In this document: piece by piece, positions 1 to 5,089 of the stretch
Layout of the letters: each line of letters begins with the position of its first letter
How positions within the stretch are numbered: position 1 is the first letter of the stretch
Origin: Flavobacteriales bacterium
GTDB lineage: Bacteria; Bacteroidota; Bacteroidia; NS11-12g; UBA955
Length of the DNA stretch: 7,253 bases
Assembly (NCBI GenBank): GCA_947472115.1
Contig: CANIZU010000089.1
Coordinates: 1-7,253 of the forward strand
Direction of reading: 5' to 3'
The notes under the pieces: model-generated
Told to the model about the DNA's origin: nothing
The model's database searches: none
The model's input: only the letters and a program-made list of their open reading frames with translations
Translations under genes and position numbers: made by a program

Positions 1-210
1 GCGGTGGATCGGAATTTTATTAAGCGGCGGTTACGTGAGTTATATCGACATAATAAGACTGAGTTGTACGAGGCGCTGACGGTCCAAGGGAAAACGATGG
101 CCATCGCGTTGATGTATACAGGCAGTGAATTGCCGGATTACAAGGCGTTGGAAAAATCGTATAAGGTATTACAGCAGAAGATTTTGGATGTGCTCGAAAA
201 AACTGCATAA
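1..210 (+). CDS. rnpA: Ribonuclease P protein component, C-terminal part (5' end outside window)
   Basis: This is the protein subunit of RNase P, which helps the catalytic RNA bind and cleave the 5' leader of precursor tRNAs in the cytoplasm. The open frame runs from the first base of the window to a TAA at 208-210, so only about 69 C-terminal residues are visible. The diagnostic part is the family's RNR signature near the start of the fragment (A-V-D-R-N-F-I-K-R-R-L-R-E), a basic helix that contacts the RNA. After it comes the last strand (T-M-A-I-A-L-M-Y) and a final amphipathic helix ending in L-E-K-T-A. The ATG-free beginning shows that the true start lies upstream. The 3' end overlaps yidD by 23 bases, a neighbour it often has in bacteria. 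The fragment is short, but motif and context agree. Confidence 0.9.
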   Translation, partial: AVDRNFIKRRLRELYRHNKTELYEALTVQGKTMAIALMYTGSELPDYKALEKSYKVLQQKILDVLEKTA

Positions 211-484
211 CGAAGAATTTGTCAGAAAGCATGTCGATGCGCCTGCAAGTAGCAATCGCGGACTCCGTTGGTTTCTGTCTTTATTTCCAATTATAGTGAT
301 AAAATTTTACCAAGGAGCCATTTCCCCGCTGCTCCCCAATGCTTGTCGTTTCACCCCAACCTGCAGTCAATATGGGGTTGAGGCATTTAGAAGGCATAAC
401 TTTTTCAAAGCCATTTGGTTAACAATTCGGCGGATAGGCAGATGCGGGCCTTGGGGCGGGAGCGGGTATGATCCGGTTCCGTAA
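188..484 (+). CDS. yidD: YidD, membrane protein insertion efficiency factor
   Basis: YidD is a small, inner-membrane-associated protein thought to assist YidC-dependent insertion of membrane proteins. Read from ATG 188 it has 98 residues. Residues about 29-50 form an amphipathic or hydrophobic stretch (L-F-P-I-I-V-I-K-F-Y-Q-G-A-I-S-P). The family core follows: C53-R-F-x-P-T-C59-S-Q-Y, then R-C86-G-P-W-G-G-S-G-Y-D-P-V-P to the C-terminus. All conserved cysteines are present. The frame is open further upstream to 125, but that part lies wholly inside rnpA and has no family resemblance. ATG 188, overlapping rnpA by 23 bases, is the nearest usable start, although family members are often 70-85 residues and the first 20-25 residues here look non-conserved. 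The overlap suggests cotranscription and perhaps translational coupling with rnpA. Identity is firm; the start is less so. Confidence 0.92.
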   Translation: MCSKKLHNEEFVRKHVDAPASSNRGLRWFLSLFPIIVIKFYQGAISPLLPNACRFTPTCSQYGVEAFRRHNFFKAIWLTIRRIGRCGPWGGSGYDPVP

Positions 485-500
485 ATTGGGAAACCAATAA

Positions 501-516
501 AAGTGTGTAAACACTT
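501..516 (+). repeat. Perfect 6-bp inverted repeat with 4-base loop
   Basis: AAGTGT (501-506) and ACACTT (511-516) are perfect inverted copies separated by GTAA. The hairpin lies 16 bases after the yidD stop. It is not followed by a T-run, so it is a poor intrinsic terminator. Its right arm shares bases with the proposed -33 element of the rpsF promoter (TTG 515-517), so an operator role is possible. The function is not shown by the sequence. Confidence 0.4.
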
Positions 517-545
517 GTAGGGTTGAATATAAAGCCGTATTTTTG
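515..545 (+). promoter_or_regulatory. Bacteroidota-type promoter of the rpsF-rpsR-rplI operon
   Basis: TATTTTTG at 538-545 matches the Bacteroidota -7 consensus TAnnTTTG exactly. A TTG at 515-517 lies 20 bases upstream, in the expected place for the -33 element. Transcription would start around 550-553, leaving a leader of roughly 15 bases before ATG 567. No Shine-Dalgarno sequence precedes that ATG. Confidence 0.65.
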
Positions 546-553
546 CAGCCCTA
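518..553 (+). repeat. 8-bp inverted repeat enclosing the rpsF -7 element
   Basis: TAGGGTTG (518-525) is the inverted copy of CAGCCCTA (546-553), with seven Watson-Crick pairs and one G-T pair. The arms begin just after the proposed -33 TTG and end near the expected start of transcription, so they bracket the -7 element. A weaker inner pairing (526-529 with 538-541) is possible. It could be an operator, or a leader hairpin if transcription starts further upstream. Either role is inference. Confidence 0.35.
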
Positions 554-566
554 AATTTACAGCCAA

Positions 567-971
567 ATGAATACCAACCAGTACGAGACCGTGATCATTT
601 TGACACCCGTGCTCTCTGAACAACAGATGAAAGATGCTGTTACAGGCTACAGAGAGTTGATCACCGGCAATGGAGGGGAGTTAGTCCACGAAGAAAATTG
701 GGGACTAACCAAACTAGCCTACCCTATCCAGAAAAAAGGCACGGGATTTTATCACTTGTTCGAATTCAAGGCAAACCCTGAATTCATCAAGTCTTTTGAA
801 TTAGTTTTTCGCCGCGACGAGCGCATCTTGCGTTACCTCACTGTGAAGTTAGACCGTTGGGGTGTTGATTTCAATCAACGCAAACGCAATGGCGAGCTTC
901 GTACGGTAACTCCACAAGGAACGAAAGTTGTTGTTAAAAAGAAAATCGCAATTGAGGAGGACGAACTATGA
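567..971 (+). CDS. rpsF: Small ribosomal subunit protein bS6
   Basis: bS6 binds the platform of the 30S subunit together with bS18. The 134-residue product has the normal length. Recognisable parts are the first strand Y-E-T-V-I-I-L-T-P-V, the G-L-T-K-L-A-Y-P-I-x-K-K segment (about residues 46-57), the G-x-Y-H-L-F-E-F strand (about 60-67), and the R-R-D-E-R-I-L-R-Y-L-T-V segment (about 82-93). A short charged tail ends in I-E-E-D-E-L. ATG 567 lies just behind the promoter at 515-545, with no Shine-Dalgarno sequence. The stop overlaps the rpsR start (ATGA, 968-971). The two Glu codons GAG-GAG near the end form the Shine-Dalgarno sequence of rpsR. In the Flavobacterium johnsoniae ribosome, bS6, bS18 and bS21 together bury the anti-Shine-Dalgarno sequence, so this gene is relevant to how the organism starts translation. 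Confidence 0.97.
   Translation: MNTNQYETVIILTPVLSEQQMKDAVTGYRELITGNGGELVHEENWGLTKLAYPIQKKGTGFYHLFEFKANPEFIKSFELVFRRDERILRYLTVKLDRWGVDFNQRKRNGELRTVTPQGTKVVVKKKIAIEEDEL
955..960 (+). promoter_or_regulatory. Strong Shine-Dalgarno site of rpsR, inside rpsF
   Basis: AGGAGG at 955-960 lies seven bases before ATG 968 and is fully complementary to the core anti-Shine-Dalgarno sequence. Such sites are rare in Bacteroidota. Strong ones before rpsR or rpsU have been described in several classes of the phylum and proposed to let bS18 or bS21 control their own synthesis. Confidence 0.85.
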
Positions 972-1231
972 GCAAAGATTCTAACTTTATCTTCAACCAA
1001 ACTCCGCAGGTTCTGCAAAAGAAGAAGTATTGCCGTTTCAAAAAACACGGTATCAAATACATCGACTACAAGGATGGTGAGTTTTTGTTGAAGTTCATCA
1101 ACGAGCAAGGCAAGATTTTGCCACGTCGTATCACTGGTACCTCTTTGAAGTATCAACGTAAAATTTCTGTAGCAATTAAAAGAGCACGTCACCTGTCGTT
1201 GTTGCCTTTCGTTGCTGATGGTTTAAAATAA
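968..1231 (+). CDS. rpsR: Small ribosomal subunit protein bS18
   Basis: bS18 sits next to bS6 on the 30S platform. The product has 87 residues and is conserved almost throughout. K-Y-C-R-F-K-K-H-G-I-K-Y-I-D-Y-K-D falls at about residues 20-36, followed by L-L-K-F-I-N-E-Q-G-K-I-L-P-R-R-I-T-G-T-S. The basic RNA-binding helix then runs L-K-Y-Q-R-K-I-S-V-A-I-K-R-A-R-H-L. The ATG overlaps the rpsF stop by four bases, and a strong AGGAGG site precedes it, so translation may depend both on coupling and on the anti-Shine-Dalgarno sequence. In Bacteroidota ribosomes bS18 helps mask that same sequence, which makes feedback control plausible. Followed after 15 bases by rplI. Confidence 0.97.
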   Translation: MSKDSNFIFNQTPQVLQKKKYCRFKKHGIKYIDYKDGEFLLKFINEQGKILPRRITGTSLKYQRKISVAIKRARHLSLLPFVADGLK

Positions 1232-1232
1232 G

Positions 1233-1239
1233 AAGGAGG
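1233..1239 (+). promoter_or_regulatory. Strong Shine-Dalgarno site of rplI
   Basis: AAGGAGG at 1233-1239 ends seven bases before ATG 1247, the same spacing as the rpsR site. It occupies most of the 15-base gap after the rpsR stop. This is the longest Shine-Dalgarno match in the window. Confidence 0.85.
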
Positions 1240-1246
1240 AAGACAC

Positions 1247-1687
1247 ATGAAAATCATTCTCACCCAAGACGTAAAAAACCTAGGTCACAAAGATGACGTG
1301 GTAGTTGTAAAAGACGGTTACGCTAGGAACTTTTTGATTCCTACAGGAAAAGCAAAATTGGCAAACGAAGGCGCATTGAAAATGTTAGCCGAAGACATGC
1401 GTCAGCGCGCGTTCAAAATGGACAAATTGCGTAAAGATGCAGAAGCGTTGGCTGAAAAATTGAATGGATCTACTATCAACCTTGCTGCAAAAGCAGGCGC
1501 TAGTGGAAAAATCTTTGGTTCAGTTACCAGCTTACAAGTTGCCAATGTATTGAAAGAAAAAGGATTTGATGTTGACCGTCGTAAAATCGTTTTTGATGAC
1601 ATTAAGAACATCGGAACTTACGAAGCAAATATCAACTTGTTTAAAGACATCAACGCGACCATCACTTTGGATGTGATCGCTGAGTAA
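1247..1687 (+). CDS. rplI: Large ribosomal subunit protein bL9
   Basis: bL9 binds 23S rRNA near the base of the L1 stalk with its N-domain and projects a long helix away from the 50S subunit. The 146-residue product has the usual length. The N-domain shows M-K-I-I-L-T-Q-D-V-K-N-L-G and then the family signature G-Y-A-R-N-F-L-I-P-T-G-K-A (about residues 24-36). A charged connecting helix (about 40-75) carries K-M-L-A-E-D-M-R-Q-R-A. The C-domain includes A-G-A-S-G-K-I-F-G-S-V-T and ends with I-T-L-D-V-I-A-E. It is the last gene of the rpsF-rpsR-rplI operon and is followed 23 bases later by an intrinsic terminator. A strong Shine-Dalgarno sequence fixes the start. Confidence 0.97.
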   Translation: MKIILTQDVKNLGHKDDVVVVKDGYARNFLIPTGKAKLANEGALKMLAEDMRQRAFKMDKLRKDAEALAEKLNGSTINLAAKAGASGKIFGSVTSLQVANVLKEKGFDVDRRKIVFDDIKNIGTYEANINLFKDINATITLDVIAE

Positions 1688-1710
1688 TCTTTTCTACACT
1701 AAGAATTGTT

Positions 1711-1740
1711 AAAGGTCGCCCTCGGGCGACCTTTATTTTT
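1711..1740 (+). terminator. Intrinsic terminator of the rpsF-rpsR-rplI operon
   Basis: AAAGGTCGCC (1711-1720) pairs perfectly with GGCGACCTTT (1725-1734) across a CTCG tetraloop, giving a 10-bp stem. A T-rich tail (ATTTTTT, 1735-1741) follows. It lies 23 bases after the rplI stop and just before the exporter's -7 element. The A-rich 5' side gives some T-run on the other strand too, but no convergent gene needs it here. Confidence 0.93.
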
Positions 1741-1747
1741 TTATCAG

Positions 1748-1755
1748 TACCTTTG
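1748..1755 (+). promoter_or_regulatory. Bacteroidota -7 promoter element of the RND exporter gene
   Basis: TACCTTTG at 1748-1755 matches TAnnTTTG exactly and is followed by CAGCA. The ATG lies only eight bases after the motif, so the transcript would have almost no leader. The expected -33 position falls in the terminator stem (around 1725), where no good TTG is seen. The upstream half of the promoter is therefore weak or overlaps the terminator. Confidence 0.55.
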
Positions 1756-1763
1756 CAGCATCT

Positions 1764-4118
1764 ATGTGGGATAAAATAGCAAGCTTTATTCTTAAGCAGC
1801 GTGCACTTTTCTTGATCTTGATTTTTGCCTTCACGGGTGTGATGGGTTACTATGCAACGAAAGTCAAGTTGGAGTATGCCATGCAAAAATTGGTGCCAAA
1901 TAACGATGCCGATTTAATCGCTTACAAGAAATTTCAAAAAACCTTTGGTTTAGATAATAACAAAGTAGTTGTTGGATTTAATAGCGATAAGCTTTTTGAA
2001 CTAAAGAACTTCCGGGCCTATTATAAGATGTGTGAAGACATGTCGAAGATTCCAGGCGTTACCCAAGTCATCAGCCCCACACGATTGTTCGATCTAAGTG
2101 CGGATACAGCTGGAAAGTTTCAAATCAAATCTGCATTTACACATGCCCCAAATAGCCAAGCCGAAGTAGATAGCATCCGAGATAAATTCTTGGATATGAA
2201 ATTCTATCAAGGAATGTTGTATAACAAGAATACCAATTCTGCCCTGATTTTATTGGTGCTCGACAACAATACCCAAGAATCGGAAAAGAGGGTGAGTGTT
2301 ATACGGACCATCGAAAAAACGGCCAAGGAGTACGAAGACTTTTCTGGGGCGGAAATGCATATCGGGGGATTACCTTTTGTGCGGACAGAGATGGCAACTA
2401 CGGTTAAAAGCGAAATCATTCTCTTTACTGTCATTGCATTTTTGGTGACAGCCATTTTGATTCTGGTATTTTTCCGAAGTTTTAGCACGTTGGCCATCGC
2501 CATTGTATTTATTGCAATTGGGGTGTTGGTTATGTTTGGCGTTTGCGGCTTTTTGGGTTATAAACTCACCTTGCTAACTGGGACGCTTCCGCCATTGTTG
2601 GTGGTCATCGGTGTTCAAAATGCCATTTATCTAATCAATAAATACCACGAAGAATATCGTAAGCACGGGAATAAAGCGAAAGCATTGGCGCGGATTATTT
2701 CACGTGTTGGGGTAGCTACCTTCTTAATCAACTTTACAACTGCGGTGGGATTTGGTACATTCTATTTTACCAAAACGCAAATTTTAGAGCAATACGGTGT
2801 TGTGTCGTTTATCACCATTAATTTGGTGTTCTTTATTAATATCATCGGTATCCCTGCTCTATATAGCTTCTTGCCGGTTCCTTCGGATAAGCAAATTGCT
2901 CACCTCGATAATAAAAACATCAATCAGTTTTTGGGATGGGTGAAGTTTATGGTATTCAATCATAAGCGAAGAATTTATTTCTGGTTTATCGCATTAACCG
3001 TATTGAGTACGACGTTTGTTTTTCGCCTGCATCCTTTGGCCTATATGGTGGATGATGTGCCGCGGAGTTCAAAGATGTATCAGGATTTATTGTATTTCCA
3101 AGAGCATTATAAAGGCGTGATGCCTTATGAAATTGTTGTACGCACGCACGATGATGGCGATATTGTCACTTTTGAAACCTTAGATAAAGTAAATCGCTTG
3201 CAAAAGGCGCTGAAAAAATACCCTGAATTCTCAAAGCCGATGTCGGTTGTAGAAGTTATCTCCTATGCCAATCAAACCGTTAACGAGGGTGATCCTGCTT
3301 TCTATCGCATGCCTAATGCCTTGGACTTGGCCGATATCATGGGTCGAATGTCGGTGCCAAAATCAAATGAAAAGAATGGAATGATTTCCGGATTGTTGGA
3401 TAGCAGCAGAACCGGATTGCGTATCAGTTATCAAATCAAAGATGTAGGCTCTGTTTCTTTGGATAGCATAAATAAGGAAGTGGCTGTGATTATTGATAGG
3501 ATTTTCCCAAAAGACGAGTATTCGGTGCTTGTTACGGGTACGTCTGCTGTGTTCCTCAAAGGCAATTCTTACCTTTTTGGTAGTTTGGGCAGTGCCACGT
3601 TTTGGTCGTTGATCATCATTACAATCACCATGGGATTCTTGTTCCCCTCCATTCGAATGATTGTAATTGCTGTGATACCCAATATCATTCCTTTGCTGGT
3701 AACTGCTGGTACGATGGGTTATTTTAATGTGCCGTTGAAACCATCTACCATCTTGGTGTTCAGTATTGCGTTTGGAATCACGGTGGACGCTACCATTCAC
3801 TTTATTATCACATTTAGGCGAGAGTTGGTCAAATACAACAAGTCTGTGCGGGAAGCGCTCAATGGAACCATTGTAGAGGTGGGACTGAGTATGATTTATA
3901 GCATGGTGGCGATTTGTGCAGGGTTCATGATTTTCACCTTCTCTAATTTCCAAGGGACGCAGGCGTTGGGTTGGTTGACCGGTTTGACCTTGCTCACGGG
4001 TATGGCGGCGAATTTGTTCTTGCTACCAGCCATGATTTTGAGTCTTGAGAATTCTTTGAATGCCAAGGAAGAACTTAGGGAGCAGGTGCTTGAAATTCCC
4101 GACGAGGATGAGGATTAG
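1764..4118 (+). CDS. RND-superfamily (MMPL-type) inner-membrane exporter
   Basis: This 784-residue protein has the two-fold RND layout. TM1 is at about residues 13-32, followed by a periplasmic domain (about 33-214), a bundle of five helices (about 216-370), TM7 (about 402-421), a second periplasmic domain (about 422-608), and five more helices (about 609-760). A short acidic cytoplasmic tail ends in D-E-D-E-D. The length and the two moderate periplasmic loops fit MMPL-type or COG1033-like exporters rather than AcrB-type pumps, which exceed 1000 residues. In the second repeat TM10 carries the G-I-T-V-D-A-T-I-H-F motif, with Asp675 as the likely proton-relay residue. The matching place in TM4 reads G-V-Q-N-A-I-Y-L-I-N and lacks an acidic residue. 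No membrane-fusion or outer-membrane partner is adjacent, so lipid or hydrophobic cargo handled without a tripartite pump is plausible, but the substrate is unknown. ATG 1764 is supported by the -7 element just upstream. The stop overlaps that of the convergent acyltransferase gene. Confidence 0.9.
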   Translation: MWDKIASFILKQRALFLILIFAFTGVMGYYATKVKLEYAMQKLVPNNDADLIAYKKFQKTFGLDNNKVVVGFNSDKLFELKNFRAYYKMCEDMSKIPGVTQVISPTRLFDLSADTAGKFQIKSAFTHAPNSQAEVDSIRDKFLDMKFYQGMLYNKNTNSALILLVLDNNTQESEKRVSVIRTIEKTAKEYEDFSGAEMHIGGLPFVRTEMATTVKSEIILFTVIAFLVTAILILVFFRSFSTLAIAIVFIAIGVLVMFGVCGFLGYKLTLLTGTLPPLLVVIGVQNAIYLINKYHEEYRKHGNKAKALARIISRVGVATFLINFTTAVGFGTFYFTKTQILEQYGVVSFITINLVFFINIIGIPALYSFLPVPSDKQIAHLDNKNINQFLGWVKFMVFNHKRRIYFWFIALTVLSTTFVFRLHPLAYMVDDVPRSSKMYQDLLYFQEHYKGVMPYEIVVRTHDDGDIVTFETLDKVNRLQKALKKYPEFSKPMSVVEVISYANQTVNEGDPAFYRMPNALDLADIMGRMSVPKSNEKNGMISGLLDSSRTGLRISYQIKDVGSVSLDSINKEVAVIIDRIFPKDEYSVLVTGTSAVFLKGNSYLFGSLGSATFWSLIIITITMGFLFPSIRMIVIAVIPNIIPLLVTAGTMGYFNVPLKPSTILVFSIAFGITVDATIHFIITFRRELVKYNKSVREALNGTIVEVGLSMIYSMVAICAGFMIFTFSNFQGTQALGWLTGLTLLTGMAANLFLLPAMILSLENSLNAKEELREQVLEIPDEDED

Positions 4119-5089
4119 TCGATCACCAACTGATTGCAGCCTCTGAGGTCGCTAAAATCAATTCTACCTAGTACTTCGAAACTGCCATCTTCATGCGTTT
4201 TGCCCAAATCGTCGGTTGCGATGAAAGAGCAGCTATAAACGTTGGCTAAATCAATGATGCAAATTCTACCTGTTTTGTCATGGCCAAACCATTGCTGAGG
4301 GTCGCTAGGATCTTGAATGCAAATTCTCATCCAGGTCGGGCAATGAAACCTCCCATTTCTTTGAGAGTAGGCCTGACTTAATAATTCTGTCATTCCGTAT
4401 TCTGAATGCACATGTTGAACCCCTAAATGTGTTCTGAGTTTCTCTTGCAATTCCTCCCGTGTGATTTCCGCACCCCGGCCTTTCATGCCCCCCGTTTCCA
4501 TGACAATGGTATTGGCCCATTGCTGCTGGGGAATGGCATTTGTCATTTCTAGCATCGCAAATGTGACCCCAAGTAGAAGTGTGGGCTGTTTGTTACTTTC
4601 ATTGTTTTGGATGATGTCGGCAACCGTTTGGTATTCGTTTAAATAGAATCCGCTGTTGGATTTTCCCTTTTTGATGAAATGATCTACCATGTAAACCAAC
4701 GATGACCCAGTTCTTTCGAGGTAGCTTGGGAGTAATCCAATGATGCAATAGTTTTCTATAGGCCCATAAAACAGTTCAAATCCTTTGGTGAAGCTTTCTT
4801 CATATAGTTTTAAATCAGCTACGGGGTGCAGTGATGGCTTGCTGCCAGTTGTTCCAGAACTGCTAAATGTTATATCTGGCGCGTTTGAAGTGCTGACAAC
4901 CGAGTGGCTTTTGAAGAAAGCAATCGGCAAAAAAGTGAATTCCCCGGATGTTGGTGGGTAAAGTCGATGCCATTCAGCGAAAATGGGATTGTTTTTTTGT
5001 TGGTACTGAAATATTATCCGCGCCCAATCATTAAATTTGGACGAAGGGATGTGGAATAAGGTTTCAATATTTTCAATGGGTTCCGTCAT
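4115..5089 (-). CDS. LuxE/PaaK-like acyl-activating enzyme (acyltransferase), substrate unknown
   Basis: The protein resembles the LuxE acyl-protein synthetase family, relatives of PaaK-type adenylating enzymes that activate a carboxylic acid with ATP and pass the acyl group on. Read from ATG 5089 it has 324 residues. Near the N-terminus is F-L-P-I-A-F-F-K-S-H (about 53-62). The ATP-binding loop is F-S-S-S-G-T-T-G-S-K-P (about 75-85), followed by M-E-T-G-G-M-K-G-R-G (about 197-206). Y-G-M-T-E-L-L-S-Q-A-Y (about 231-241) is the adenylate-contacting motif, then T-D-D-L-G (about 292-296) and G-R-I-D-F-S-D-L-R-G-C-N (about 308-319). The cysteine in the last motif lies close to the C-terminus, as does the acyl-accepting cysteine of LuxE, so it may play the same role (inference). 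The frame is open upstream to 5173, but ATG 5089 fits the family's N-terminus better. There is no LuxC reductase or LuxD beside it, so bioluminescence is not implied. Confidence 0.85.
   Translation of the reverse strand: MTEPIENIETLFHIPSSKFNDWARIIFQYQQKNNPIFAEWHRLYPPTSGEFTFLPIAFFKSHSVVSTSNAPDITFSSSGTTGSKPSLHPVADLKLYEESFTKGFELFYGPIENYCIIGLLPSYLERTGSSLVYMVDHFIKKGKSNSGFYLNEYQTVADIIQNNESNKQPTLLLGVTFAMLEMTNAIPQQQWANTIVMETGGMKGRGAEITREELQEKLRTHLGVQHVHSEYGMTELLSQAYSQRNGRFHCPTWMRICIQDPSDPQQWFGHDKTGRICIIDLANVYSCSFIATDDLGKTHEDGSFEVLGRIDFSDLRGCNQLVID
5032..5039 (+). promoter_or_regulatory. Bacteroidota -7 promoter element of the lipoprotein gene
   Basis: TAAATTTG at 5032-5039 matches TAnnTTTG exactly and ends nine bases before ATG 5049. 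It lies inside the 5' part of the divergent acyltransferase gene. No convincing TTG is seen at the usual -33 distance; CTG at 5006-5008, 23 bases upstream, is the nearest. Confidence 0.45.

Noticed and set aside
125..187. Upstream extension of yidD to ATG 125
   Set aside because: The added residues are read inside rnpA, are highly basic and unlike the family N-terminus; ATG 188 is nearer the family length.
518..553. Confident call of the S6:S18 complex-binding leader motif
   Set aside because: A CCG and a stem are present, but the CCG is not in a bulge flanked by a clear hairpin, and the likely transcription start lies near the end of the structure.
875..1192. 105-codon minus-strand frame across rpsF and rpsR
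   Set aside because: Both plus-strand genes are certain ribosomal proteins; the antisense product shows no recognisable features.
2531..2538. Exact TAnnTTTG matches inside genes (2531-2538, 5204-5211, 6084-6091, plus strand)
   Set aside because: They lie far inside coding regions with no start codon close downstream. They show that the motif alone occurs by chance, so only matches just before starts were kept.
3363..3953. 196-codon open frame on the minus strand inside the exporter gene
   Set aside because: It lies wholly antisense to a strongly conserved coding region, and its product is rich in His, Asn, Gln and Ser with no domain or signal, as expected of a shadow frame.
4115..5089. Bioluminescence (lux) locus
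   Set aside because: Only a LuxE-like gene is present; luxA, luxB, luxC and luxD are absent, and this subfamily is widespread in non-luminous Bacteroidota.
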